From contig NC_088296.1 of assembly GCF_032854445.1 (NCBI RefSeq), positions 23,875,604 to 23,939,603 of the forward strand: a stretch of 64,000 nt of DNA. The letters are read 5' to 3'. A program made the position numbers and the translations under genes. Under the pieces are notes generated by a model that was not told where the DNA came from, did not search any database, and worked only from the letters and a program-made list of their open reading frames with translations. Shown here piece after piece: positions 1 to 13,900 of the stretch. Within the stretch, counting starts at the first letter, position 1. Each line of letters begins with the position of its first letter. This DNA is from Liolophura sinensis (lineage: Eukaryota > Mollusca > Polyplacophora > Chitonida > Chitonidae).

Positions 1-1444
1 TTATCACATATTTTTCCTTGAAAGATAATGTGAAAAAACATTGTTAAAATTAGTCCTATTTTTTATTCCCGGATGAACCACTTTGTTTCTGTCCGCTATA
101 AACTACAAACCTGCTGGGGAAAAAAACATCAAAAACAGAGTATAGAAAGTGGTATTTCTCACGACTGCGTCCTTTTAGAATCAAGACGGTTTTTATGTCC
201 AAATTTACTGAGAGATGCTGGTTTACCCGACCCATTTAAAAAAATGACCGACAGCAGAGTAGGCGTTAAACACCAATCAATAAGCAAATGAAAAAAGCAC
301 AAGAAGTAATGAATTAATTCCCAACAAACCAGAGATGAGGTCCAGTTCCTCTACCCACAAAACTGTCAGACACTGTCTAGGTCAAAAATTCTAGAGTCAG
401 ATAAATAAATAAATAGAACGCAGAAATAAATGAATATAAAGCGTATCAGTCCAGAAAAGGGGATCATTTTAAAAACGTAAATTGTTCTGTAAATCATTTT
501 GTGTGTGGTGAAAGTCATTGTACTTCAAAAAACATGAAGAGGGAACGTCTCAATAAGTCATGGGCATTGTCTGTCGCGTGTTCGTCTGTCCTGACAGCCA
601 TGCGATCAACAGCAGTATCAGGTTTCTCTCGCGAGATAATCCAATTAGTCACGTGATACTCCGGTACCGGAAGCTCAGGTAGATACTGGCGAGCAGGCGC
701 TAAACATCAAAGAACGTATGGCTTTGTTCCTCCTACTTGTATTTCACGATTTTTTTTCATTGACTGATTATTGTTGATCCGTCAAACTAAGTAACTGTTT
801 GTGAAATGCTTGATCGTTATCTCCTGTATACAGATTTATGGCCCATGTCATTTGATCAGTGCGTGGAAAATCAACCTGTGTTTTGCTTCATCCATTCATT
901 GTGCGAATTTTTATTTTTTGATTGCTTTGTCTTTCTGTTTAGTTTGATCATTTGTATATCTACCTGTCAGTACGTATGCTGCAATGTGTTCATGATGTAT
1001 GACGTACAGGGCGCGTCTGGTAGTTAGGAAATCGCGGGTTCGATGCCGTGTTCGGTCAGACCTGTGAACTCGGTCATCATGAATCTTCCTAGCCTGAATA
1101 GAAAGTCCAGTGCAAGGACACGGCCAATTCTGACTTAAGTTCAGATTTAAATTCCCAATGATGATACAGAGTTCAGACACCAGGTTGAATTTGGAAAACA
1201 TTTGTCTTTTGGCATAAAACTTGTCATGTATTCTAAATGGCAATGTCACAGGTCCAAAAATAAGCATTCAAATCAAGTTTCAATTTTTCACTTAAATTAA
1301 AAATCAATTTGTGAAAATAACTCCGTAACAATAAGAATTATTTCACAGCTCAATTTTTTTAGTTTGAGTTCTTAGTTGAGCAGTGGTCATCATTCATTTG
1401 GAAATCATTGAAATACAGTTTGAATTTTTTTCTCTTTTTTCCAG
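1..1444. other. 5' flank of HDC, no gene recognised
   Basis: No convincing coding exon. Holds a SINE-B tail fragment near 335-417 ending in AAATAAATAAATAG. A short tRNA-like stretch with a B-box-like GGGTTCGATGCC lies near 1037-1048. The short open frames here have no recognisable product. A promoter for HDC would be expected in or just upstream of this region but cannot be pinpointed. Confidence 0.5.
335..417 (+). mobile_element. SINE-B 3' fragment
   Basis: Contains the CTACCCACAAAACTGTC and GTCAAAAATTCTAGAGT segments that match the 3' body of the fuller SINE-B copy at 36081-36489. Ends in an AAATAAATAAAT tail. Head and central region are missing. Confidence 0.55.
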
Positions 1445-1934
1445 ATGAGCCTGTCGCCACTGACTAAGGACGTATAACACCCTGGACTTCACGATAAGTC
1501 TAGCATTTCCTAGAATCACAGATGTTCGGACTTGATGTCTCTGAAATTCTCTTTATTCACTAGAGCAAGTCATTCTGACCTTTGGTAATATGGGAAGATC
1601 GAGTTGCCTCTAATACACATCATACTACTGTTTTGGAAGAACGAAAACCGTTGCTACCTAATGCTGTAAGTTCGACTTCCTTGAAGACGTTTCTTCACAA
1701 CACTGTAGATCTGTGGCGTTACAGAACAGAGAGCGGCTGTGACCACGTGACATTGTAACAAGCTGTCAATCTGTAACAATACCGCTAGCCTTCATCTAAC
1801 ATTGTAACAAGCTGTTAGTCTGTAGCATTGCCGCGAGCCTTCATCCTCTATCACTGTAACAGAGTTCAAGGGTACGTCAGTATAGTCTCATCCCAGTGTG
1901 TATTGGTGCGAATCCTAAAGGCATACCACTAAGC
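1445..1934 (+). other. Probable HDC 5' untranslated sequence
   Basis: Sequence immediately upstream of the HDC ATG. A pyrimidine-rich tract ending in TTCCAG at 1439-1444 looks like a 3' splice site, so the 5' UTR may begin as an internal exon here with a further non-coding exon upstream. This is inference; no TATA box or initiator can be assigned with confidence. The stretch contains a 49-bp direct duplication (1751-1849). Confidence 0.3.
1751..1849. repeat. 49-bp direct duplication in HDC 5' UTR/leader
   Basis: Two diverged copies of a 49-bp unit starting CATTGTAACAAGCTGT at 1751 and 1800. They lie just upstream of the HDC start codon. A partial third echo (CACTGTAACAG) occurs near 1855. 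Confidence 0.7.
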
Positions 1935-1962
1935 ATGGATTTTGAAGAGTATAGAATGAGAG
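1935..1962 (+). CDS. HDC: HDC coding exon 1 (start codon)
   Basis: Encodes MDFEEYRMR plus the first base of the next codon, followed by a consensus donor GTAAGT at 1963. The peptide matches the family N-terminus (M-x-x-E/K-E-Y-R-x-R-G-K/R-E-M-V-D-Y). The phase-1 end joins exon 2 at 45138 to give RGK. The ATG is the only candidate start; no in-frame upstream ATG extends the conserved N-terminus. The exon is too short for an ORF search and was recognised by its peptide and donor. Confidence 0.8.
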
Positions 1963-4900
1963 GTAAGTGCTTTTTTATTTACTAACCGTCTTTTATTGAG
2001 AGATAGTTTTTCAGGTTGATCGTGCTGTTTTGCTCAAATTGTCATTCACTATTTCTTTATGTCGACATATTCGAACGTGTAATGGAGGAATAAAATTGAA
2101 CGAATTAAGCCAAGTGGCATTTGCAGTTTGCAATTTATCGTCGCGTTTTAATACCTCTTTGAATTCATTTCAATCTTCCTCAAATGGAGTGTGGGTAATT
2201 GGTTGCACTGGATATTTCACTCTCTTTCTTTTTTTGTAGTAATTATTTTATTGCTGTTTTAATATATCGCTATTCAGGCAAAAATACAACTGCGATCTTG
2301 CGTCAGACCAGTTTTCAATTACTGTAACATCATAGGGGAGAAATTCGGTTACGGCTCGAGTCTTTTAGACCCGACTCTCTTTGGAAGTGACATCGTCCCA
2401 ATCTCGTCTAATCGAATTTCTCAGGCTTAAATGAAGACTAGCTGTCTAACCGAACCAAAGGGATTTGCCTGTGTGAAAGTTAATTCGTCTGTCACCATTT
2501 CTGGCGGTTCACTCCCTTAAATTAGTTCTTTCGCGAGGGAGGTATGAATGGTGTCAAATGTCTGCTTCCCATGCCCGGATGTACACAGAGGGCGTCACTT
2601 CCACTTTTCTGTCATAACTCTTTTCCGGGCTATGCGCATCCGAAATATGAATTTACCTCGGTATCAGTATCAACTTTGGTCCTGGTATGGCTTCTAATAA
2701 TACGAAATCAATTGAACAGAATCGTTTCTATCTGTTTAAAATACTTCGGTTTGGTTGTGTTGTAGAAATTAAATACCCATGTGGAAGATTTATATTTACA
2801 CAAGGCAAAGAAAAATAGGCAGACTTTTAAAAGTGTAAATCATTAAGAGTTGAAGTGTTGTACATTTCGACTGTGGCGAAAGAATACATGCAAAGGCACA
2901 GTAAAACGAAGATAATGGTTTTGTGACAAATAAAGAAAGTTGTGTCAAATGTTCCGTTTTGAAGGCCTAGGTTATATATCTCATGCGACTCATTTCAATT
3001 TAACGGTTGACTCGGGTCGGAAGTGTTAGACAAGATATGTGTACGCAAATGAGTTGTGTGCTAATTGGCGGCAGGGACCAGCTTCAAACGACATATTGCG
3101 TTTTTTTACGTCTTAGGCTGTCGTGTATGGAGTTTTAGTCTCCCCTAGTTACAGTTCCTTTATGACTCTTCATGAAAACGTTTAAAAAGTAGCAATTTAA
3201 ACGCGCTCGAGCATCATGGCTTAATCAGCATGAAGTAAAAAATGCATTGGGGTCATTTTTTTTCGTATAAGACGTCGCTGATCCAAAATTACTCAAAATG
3301 CGTAATAGGGGTTGTCATCAACTCTAATAAATCTAATGAAAAGAGATCGAAGAGACCCAGCCTAGAATACTCTTAGTCCATAATTAGAATCTTGGGCCTG
3401 GCTTGTCTTTACATTAGGACAGTTCGAAATGGGACGCATGGTGCAATGAATGCAGAAATAACACCTGGCCGTGTTCGCATGGTGCCTGACCATGTTCGCG
3501 TTATACCCCTGTATTGTGTTACACGGAAAGCGGGATAACTTAGTGCTGGCGAATAAACTCTCGCGATCTCGTCCGCAAATACATAGGGTGTGAACAAAAA
3601 CAATGAGCTGAAACAGTCATTTTTTGGAAGTATTTTCCGGAACACGGACTTTCTTGTGTTCGACATTATGAAATATAAAGTTAGTTAACCTTAAGCATCA
3701 TGTGGTAGGAATTCACCTTTGGTCGTAATGTCGGAAACCAGTCTGTCTCCGTCAGTCCACTTGAATACTTGAGGGAATTCTGGGTTTCCCAAAATAATGA
3801 AGCGTTTAGGAGCAGGGCGTATTTTAAAACATCACAAAGCAGATCAATATCAGTGGATGTTCTTTGAAGTTTTGAGGATTGTCTAAAAAAGTTAAACGGT
3901 CATTTAATCTTCACATAATGATTTCTTTTGTGGAAAGATTAATTTAGTCACTGATGATAAGTGATGCGTTTGGGCGGATACGCCAACAATCTTTAGATGA
4001 TGATCTTTAGAATAGTTCCTTCTGTCACTGATGATAAGTGATACGTTTGGGCGGATACGTCAACAATCTTTAGATGATGATCTTTAGAATAGTTCCTTCT
4101 GTCACTGATGATAAGTGATACGTTTGGGCGGATACGCCAACAATCTTTAGATGATGATCTTTAGAATAGTTCCTTCTGTCACTGATGATAAGTGGTACGT
4201 TTGGGCGGATGTGCCAGGTTGTCTTTGGGTCGTGGTCTCTAGAATAGATCGTTCCGTCACTGATGATAAGTGATACTTTTGGGTGAATATGAGGTGTTCT
4301 CTTCGTGATGGGCATATTTGTAACATTTGGAAAAATGAAATGGTTTTCTTTTGTGTGGAAATGTGCGTATATACATGAGTACTCCGGTTTCCCCTACCCA
4401 TAAAACTGACCACAAAAATTCTGAAGTGTGGCGTAATAAAACAATGGAACAGATTATTTATACTCAAGCATATTTCGCTCATACGACGCCGGTCAGCATT
4501 ATGGTAGGAGGAAACCGGGCAGGGCCCGGCGGAAAGCCACGGCCAAATGTACGGTTGCTGTATGACCTTCCCACGTATACGGCCGGAGAGGAGGTCAGCA
4601 TTAGCTGGACTTGAACACACAGCAGCAGGATTGGTGAGAGGCTCCGTGATCATTGAGTCGCTAACCACCTTCAACAACCTCCCAACAATGAAATAAGGTG
4701 TTAAATTAAAACCAATCTAAAATTCGAAGCGAACTCAAAGTCTTATATATGCTCAGAAACAAAATTTGTTGTTTAGTTATTTGCTTGTGGTTTAACTTGT
4801 CAATGCATATGGACGACGATCGTCCGATTTATGAACTCTGATAACCGGAGAAAACCCGTATAAAACCGCCGACCACCTGTAACAAACACATTTCCTTATT

Positions 4901-7900
4901 TAAAGAATAAAAATGGACACTTCGACAAACTTTCTTTAAATAGACTGTCATTTATGTATCTTCTTTTCAAATAGCATCTGTGTGAATAAGTTTCTTTGAG
5001 CTGTTTGCCTTGGTCGGGATCGGTACATTGTAACATACACATGAGCAAATAGTACTTATCGCACACCGGAAGTGAAAATCAATACGCTTCTGGTATGTAG
5101 TATTTGTCTGCAGAGTTGGACAGATCCAAAGATGATCTGCTAGCAGACATTGCCCTGTACGTGTGTTTTCGTTAAAGTTGTCTTAAGTCAACAGTATGCC
5201 TGAGTTTATAGCCTTATTGTCATATCGCTTACGCATGCGTACTGCGGTCTTACTCGTATAGCAATTGGTAGAAAGTCCAAGCTATTTCCAGCAGCGTAAG
5301 GTGAATAATAAAAACATCGATATCTACTAAAGAGAAATAAACAAAGACCAATGAAGTGAGGGCCACCAGAAAGACCATGCATGTGTCTGCTCATTTTTAA
5401 ATGATTTTTTGATAAGAAAAGTGCAGTACGTGTCTAGATTTTAAGATGGGCTTTATGATCCACATTTCGGTGCTATTATTTTCTCATTAAATCATTATAA
5501 TTTTCCATTATAACCTGTTCACGCCGGTTAAGTTGCATATAGTATATCATTTATCATTGTTGTTAAACGCCATACTTAAGAAATTTTTACACGATAGCGA
5601 CGAGTTTTATGGCTGGAAGAAGCAGCAATGTTTGACTAAACTACCTCTCTATAAAAAGGCCCTGCCAAGCCAGCAGGAGCTGGATTTGAACATGTGACCC
5701 TTAGTGTTCAGGCCGCGACGAGAAGAACGCCTCTTGCTATTGAGACTCGTGTCTACCGAGTCATAGAGAACTGAAAACATGGCTCTGATTTCACCCTTCC
5801 ACGCCAATTCCTCAAAGTGAACATTTATATAAGTATGGAACCGGTTATAATACCGGCAACGGAAAACAGCGCTACAAAATAACTGACCCGTAAATATATT
5901 GTGTGAAAGCGTGAAGATGTGTATTTTACAGCACCAAATTACCACATACACGTCTTCGAAGCAAAGTTTTCAATTAGAACCTGGTCTTTAAACCCAGTGA
6001 ATAGTTCGTCAGCCGGGTAAGGTTTTCACACAGCCGATATAATTGACATTTATTGACTTAAGTAATGGTCCACTTATTGACAGACACTTTGCGCTAGCTT
6101 CGCATCTTCTAAGACGACTAAGCACTTGTTCGTTTTCGTATTGATTTCTGGTTTTCACGTTTCCCCGAGAACGGATTCTCATTGGCTGGCCTTGTTAACC
6201 AATCGTTGCCTCAGGCCATTGATGACACAAAAATGTTCGAAAAGTGCCCGGAAATCAATCAGTTATTACATAACTTGCCTTTGCTAGTTAAATATTTCAT
6301 TTCGACATCTTTCAATGTGATTCCTAATTTTTCGAAAGTTCTGTGCGACAGGTGAAGAAATCACAACTATAAAATGATTGGGAACAGCTTGTGTTTGACA
6401 CTACACCATATTCGTACAGCTGTCTTGTGTGTGCCCAACATTTAATTTTTTTCAACTTTTCTTTAACGACGTATTCATAAATTTCTAATAGCAGTCAGAT
6501 TTGATGGGTGCACGAAGTGAGTTAGTAATTTATTTATTTGATTGGTATTTATTTATTTATTTATTTATTTGATTGGTGTATTACGCCGTACGCAAAGAAT
6601 ATTTCAATTACACGCCCTCAGCTAGCATTATGGGGGGAGGGACCCGGACAGATCCCGAGGGTAGAACCCACATGAGCACAGCGACGGCATTAGCGAGCGC
6701 CTTGCGCCGCGCTGGCATGTAGCTAACCACCTCTAAGGCCCCGAAATTGGCACCACTCTAAACTATACTGTAGTTATATTCGAGCCCATAAGTCATAAGT
6801 GCGAGCCAATGTGGTTGAGTCCTTATAGTTTTGCTTCTTTTCAGTCAGCTACCTGTTATATTCGCATGTTAGGTTTGTTCGTCGTCTGCAATAACTCTTT
6901 CTATACCGGTATTCGTAATTAACTGGGACCTGTTTCACAACGTTACGTCTAACGCAATTATCATGCTGACGTATCTCTTCACCACGTGTCGTCATGGAAG
7001 TTACGACAGGCGATTGCTGGGGAAAACGGACACTAGATAGCTATTACACTTCTCGCTACCCTTATTCGGCATGTCTTACTGCGTCTGAAACACATTATCA
7101 TTCATTTCGTTCCTGGTGTAGACTGACAGTGTGGCATGACACTTCGTGCAGCTCACTTTGAAGTGGTAGTTGGAGAGTATCTGATATATAACGAACGATC
7201 TGTGTGGATAACCACCGTGATGTGTCGGCAAATTTCATTGGTGTATTCCCTAAGGATGTACGTGATTAAATGGACGGTTTGATTCGGCGTTTTTCCATTC
7301 GCTTCTGGATTGAAAAGGAACACACCCTGATCATCTGATTGCTTTCACGAAAAGTCTTAAAAACCTTATAAATAATTTATTAAAGTAGCTTTCGTTTCGT
7401 GTAACTGGAATGTACCTGACTATGATAGGCCATACTGATACACCCTCACGGGATTTGTTCACCAAGGTAACATAAATGAGATATCCTTTTTGCAGATATA
7501 AACGGGGATTCCAGTCGTGACGAAATAAACGTGTGTTACGAGATCCGTTGAAAAGGAATGACTCTCTAGAAAGGAGGTAGAGAAGTTGTTCATCAGTGAA
7601 AATAATAACTTTGGCTGGTTTAAAGGCCACGTGTCTTCCACGTGCATCATGTGCCCCTGACGTGCCTCCACGTGCCGTACATTTGCAAACCTAGACACCA
7701 AGCCAATGTTCACACTTAAATAAGTATTTTTTGGGTTATTAAAAAATGTAACAAAGGGTGTTCAAAACATTCTCGTTGTTTTAAAGCTGCAAATTATTCA
7801 ATTTAAAGGTCTGAGAAATATACTGTGACACTGTCGAGAGGGAATTCTTCTGATGATAAAGAACATGACTACAAAGACTGTAAAGGCCCAGTAAAACTAT

Positions 7901-10900
7901 ACTTTACTCATACAGTTTCAATTTTCAGATTATCAGTTGCTGAATTCATTTTATACCAGAAATGACTTTAGGCATACTGTCCAATAAATTGAAGGGTCAG
8001 CCATCAATTTTTATTTCTTGATTTAATACCATGCTCTTTTTCTTATATGATGGCGGTTAGGGTTATGGGCGAAGTAAACCACCCACCTTTGGCAAGTTAC
8101 TCACGAACTTTCCCACGCGTGACGTACGAATATGCACAACATATTTTTAAAAGAAAGCTTAGTCTGAAACGAACGCTACGTTACGTAAAAGGGTCACAGG
8201 GCCGTTGTGGATCGCGTATTGTCACCTAGGCAACAGGAAAGGAAAGAGTGCGGAAATCCACAAATTTTTCATTCATAATTCTACAAATTCTTAATGAATT
8301 TGGCCACAGGTGAATTCATCCTCTAATCGATCAGTGTATAAACAATCTAACCGATGAAATCAATCGATCAATCAATCAGTCAGTCATTTTTTGTTCGTTT
8401 TTAACATTGTAGCTGAATACAGAATATACATTTCTCTTTGAACCATAATCTAGATTTATGAGAGAAATCATCTAGCACACCGAGAAATCCTTTAACTTTT
8501 ATAGGATACTATTAGACAAGATTCTAAAGAATGACGGATATGCGGTGAACATCGTGTTGTTCTAGTTCAGTTCAAAGTACCGGTACCTAGATTACAGAAT
8601 TGGCTTGTACAGGCTGTTTGTGTGGGCGCCTGTCCTTAGCATCACATCAGTTGTGTCCTTACACTCAGTGGCGACCGAGTTGACCTACAGCTATACTGAC
8701 CCTTGTTTCGGATCATGTCTGAGTTAATTTCTTTCGCCCCCGCCGGCTTGTTGACATCTAAATATATTATTGATGCTTTTGTAATGATTGTACTTCTGAT
8801 TGTCGCATACAACAATGAAAATATACATATGTTGCTACAGGTGTTTAGACTATCGCCCCCGCAGAGACGCTATCATATAACATTGATAATTAATACTGGC
8901 CCGTCTTTGGTATTTCAATCGGAATCCTCTCGCGCGGGTTATTAAATCAATAGAAATTGAGAGAACTAAGAGGATTTCAACAATTGCTTTGGGACAATAG
9001 CCGTTCCTGGCTCCACGTGCTAAAAATAGCGCGTCGCGTGATTAATTCCAGTGCCCATGCTATTTGAGGTTTGGTCGGCGAAATCTTCAAATATCGTTCT
9101 TTTGCTAATTAAACATATCTCCTTATGGTTCTTCATTGATATTGGTTAATTTGATTTCCGAAGCTGATAGGTTCTTGGTTTATGAGGGATTTTGTGGATC
9201 TACCCCAAGTCCTGCTAGTTATATGGCTTATGTCTTCTGTATAGAGGAATTTGGAGCACCTGTGAGTCATGCAGCATTGCCCCTCGTTAATTCGAAAAAC
9301 CTGGCTATTTTTAGCAATAAATACTCATAAATACTCATATTGACTTGATTTGTCTGTCAGGTCAATCACACTCCTATAAAGTATTTTCTTTATTATGAAA
9401 GTGCAGAATTTGACCTAAACTTGAAGCCGATGCAACGGGAGCTGAATTCGAACAGGGCGCGTGATACTGTCGGCCAACGAAGACTCCCCTTTTCACATGA
9501 AGATAAAAATTTGAATGAAAATATCGGAAATATGGAAATGTAAATTTATATTAAAGAATTGTCGAACACACTAGGGAATGATTTATAGTTGAGGGAAAAC
9601 ACGGCACTGTTGAAAACGTTCACAGCATAAAATAAATCTGCTCCCAAGACCATTTCATCTTTTGAGCTGAATATCATTCTGTCTATAAAGCATTTATCTG
9701 GAATTAGATATGCATTATAAAATAGAATTTGTTTAACTTTTCATTTCACAAGATTATTATATGATTTCCAAGCTATTTGGGTTGGTACAGGTCCCTGTAT
9801 TTCCTTTGTGTATATCTCCATTTTGTCCATCATTTTCATTAACCGTGTTTTTTTTTTTTTCTTTTTTTTTCATCTTGCAAAGACGTCTAAAGAATTAAAG
9901 GAGCAGAGAAGGTTTCATGGAGTAAATCATAATTAAATGAGCTAACGATTTCCATGGCTTCCCAATCTTGACCGGCAACTTTCGGCGTTTATCGGTGGTG
10001 TTCGGAACAGCGGTCTATTTTCGTCCATAAATCCGTCAAAACCAAAAGCTTATATCCTGTCTGTGAATACACTTTACACAAGTTAATTTAATACTTATTT
10101 TATTGAGTGTGACCGTGAAACACTTGTGATCAGAGTGTCTGACACGCTCGTCAATTATCGGCATTTTTCGCCTCATTTCGTCGAGTCATGTCCTGTCGAT
10201 TCCGCCATACATCAAGTCGCGTGCTCTGATCTCGTTACGCGCGAGAAATAATCGTCCGATTACACACTGTGCAGCTATTTATTTTCCACAGCAGTAACAG
10301 TGCTAAGAGGTATAGAGAATGCCCTTGACTAGATCTATATAGGGATGCAAGATTAAAAACTGTTTTCCGATTAACAGCTGATTAAAGCAGCTCTTCAGAA
10401 TTTTGAGGTTCAGGAGATCGAGGTCATTGTGTGCAATGTCGGCCATGTTTGGTGCTCATGGAGACATGTGGTACAGGCTAACACAGGGTGACCCGTTTCA
10501 TCCTGTAGATCACTGTATTTCACTGATAAAATTTATCGTTTTTCAGGTGACACATTTTGCTTGATTTTGAATGATTTCTCCACTTTATATTCCCAGTGTA
10601 GTGATGTTAATTTTGTATTAGAAAAAAGTATTGGCATCGTTTTAAGGCCTTGATGTGCTTCTGAAAGTGTTTTTATTGTGAAATACAGTATACACGAAGA
10701 GTAATTCTTAAATATTATTTAAAGTTCTGTATAATTTACGTGTTATATTTAGTCAACCAAACAGTCAGCCGCCGCATCGTATAAGTGAAATAATCTTTAA
10801 TGTGGCATGATACACTAACCAAACAAATAAATTACAAAATGAAATCAAATAATCAGTTAATCCGCCTGTGACTTAGTCCGTTATTCAGCTCACTTAAATC

Positions 10901-13900
10901 AGTCAGTGATTAAGTCAATCCGTCCGTCACTAGGATACTCAATCCACCCGTTCTTAACTCGGGTCAACCAATCAATTAATAAGTCAAGCATTCAGACAGT
11001 GAGTAAGAAAATCTCTCTGTCGTATCGTCAGTCAGTTAATCAATTCACCCATCCTTGAAGAAATCAATCGGCGATAGTCCACAATCAACAGGTGAGTCGT
11101 GGAGTGAGCACAACTCTCAAAACATCAGAAAATCTCTCCATCAATCTTACATATATACTCACAAGTCATCAATTTCCATCATGGCTGACACACGCCTAAA
11201 CTTCAGTATTCTGCTGTTTCGTATAAAAAAATAAATTTCATTTCTTCAGGAGTGGATTTTTGCGGTAAATGCAACAAGACTAAGCTTAGGTTGACGCAAT
11301 TCACATAACGCCCGGAACACCCATTTTTAGCCATGCAAAAATATGGGGATTTGACTGACAGGGGCTCCACAGCGGTTCTAAGGTCATCTGAAGTTAGAGC
11401 TGTCTATAGTCACAGCTTTCCTCTTTGTTTTTCTCTTGGCAGATGCATGTATACACACAATATTTTTACATCATCAAAGATTTATGCCATCTTTCAATCC
11501 ATCTCCACGGTTACTCTAAAATTCCGGAATCCAAGACAGAATGAAGGAGAAAAAAAGAACACGAAAACAGGAAAATTGATTACCATAAAACTTCTGAATG
11601 GCAGAACACTTATCTCTTTGTGATTTTGTTTTTACGCTTGCATCAGCTTTGTTTGACTAAACTGGCAAGTACATACAGTTAACAGCCTGTTCACTATCTT
11701 GTTTTTAAGGACGCCATGTTGCTCATAAAGGTAGTAAAACCTACCACGATGTATAATGACGGAGGCAACGAGAAGTCAAGGGGTTGTTCGGATTACATCA
11801 AAATGTTAACAAAATCTCCGGTGTAGGAAAATACGATTGAATATGTGACATAAAACTTCAAGTGTAGGGAAATACGGTTGAATATTTGACATAAAATCTC
11901 AAGTGTGGGAAAATACGATTTAATATGTGACATAAAATCTCAAGTGTAGGAAAATACGATTTAATATGTGACATAAAATCTCAAGTGTAGGAAAATACGA
12001 TTGAATATGTGACATAAAATCTCCAGTATAGGAAAATACGATTGAATATGTGACATAAAATCTCCAGTATAAGAAAATACGATTGAATATGTGACATAAA
12101 ATCTCCAGTATAAGAAAATACGATTGAATATGTGACATAAAATCTCAAGTGTAGGAAAATACGATTGAATATGTGACATAAAATCTCAAGAGTAGGAAAA
12201 TGCGATTGAATATATGACATAAAATCTCCAGTATAGGAAAATACGATTGAATATGTGACATAAAATCTCCAGTATAAGAAAATACGATTGAATATGTGAC
12301 ATAAAACCTCAAGTGTAGGAAAATATGATTGAATATGTGACATAAAATCTCCAGTGTAGGAAAATACGATTGAATATATGACATAAAATCTCCAGTGTAG
12401 GAAAATACGATTGAATATGTGACATTAAATCTCAAGTATAGGAAAATACGATTAAATATGTGACGTAAAATCTCCAGTGTAGGAAAATACGATTGAATAT
12501 GTGACATAAAATCTCAAGTGTAGGAAAATACGATTGAATCTATGACATAAAATCTCCAGTATAAGAAAATACGATTGAATATGTGACATAAAATCTCCAG
12601 TATAAGAAAATACAATTGAATATGTGACATAAAATCTCCAGTGTAGGAAAATACGATTGAATATGTGACATAAAATCTCAAGAGTAGGAAAATGCGATTG
12701 AATATATGACATAAAATCTCAAGTGTAGGAAAATACGATTGAATATGTGACATAAAATCTCCAGTATAAGAAAATACGATTGAATATGTGACATAAAATC
12801 TCCAGTATAAGAAAATACAATTGAATATGTGACATAAAATCTCCAGTGTAGGAAAATACGATTGAATATGTGACATAAAATCTCAAGAGTAGGAAAATGC
12901 GATTGAATATATGACATAAAATCTCAAGTGTAGGAAAATACGATTGAATATGTGACATAAAATCTCCGGTATAAGAAAATACGATTGAATATGTGACATC
13001 TCAAGTGTAGGAAAATACGATTGAATATGTGACATAAAATCTCCAGTGTAGGAAAATACGATTGAAAACATGAAATAGTTCCCATTTTTATAATTCGGTG
13101 AACAGAAGCTATAATTTCAAATATATGTAAAGAAGGTGTACTGTGTCTGTCAGATTCACTACACAGTCGTTCAACCGATCTGGTCCTGCGTAAGCATGGG
13201 CCTATTTTCCTCTGGGGTGTTTATTTCATTAAACGTTTTCTAATAACTATTTATATTTACGTTGAAGCATTGTGCTCCATAATTATGACTTACACTGGTA
13301 TTGTGCACAAAGTAATAAACACAGTGACTACCCGGTATTAATTATCAATTAAATATGCCGCTAGATGGCGCCACAGTCCACAATTAATTTCCGATTTACT
13401 TATATGGTAACTTTTGGTCTCACAGCACTGTCCCTAAATCTGCAATCCTCGAACGCTCCGGCCCTGATAATTCTCGACCGGGTTAAACTCGTCCGAATTC
13501 ATCCGATTTTAGCCGAGGTGAGATAGGCAATGAAGATGATTTTAGCATAAAAATTTTAAAAACATAGCTTTTGGGTAAGAAATTCTGTGTGAAAGAGTAA
13601 TCAGAATGTGTCTAGCTTTCAGATATGATACTAGTAGTTTCAATACTCCTGCAACCTTTAGGAATCGGCAAAATCAGCATTTCGTCTATTAAACTCCAGG
13701 TTATTTATCACCTCCTGCTCCTTGCGAGGATTTTGGGTGTTTGAAACGATGAATATATCATTTGTAACTTCTAGCTGTACGTGAAACCCATATTTAACAT
13801 AAACTGTTCCGCGCTTGGCCTGATGACATTGACATTTATGTGAAAATGGAAAGGTTATTGACCGAATTAAAGTGCATAAGTGAAACCGCGTACTTTTGTG

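Noticed and set aside
11814-13068. CRISPR-like regular repeats
   Set aside because: Units are contiguous with no unique spacers, and the genome is animal.
11920-13071. Many minus-strand open frames of 60-120 codons
   Set aside because: They follow the 41-bp satellite with a 41-residue period and change frame from one to the next; no start context or domain.
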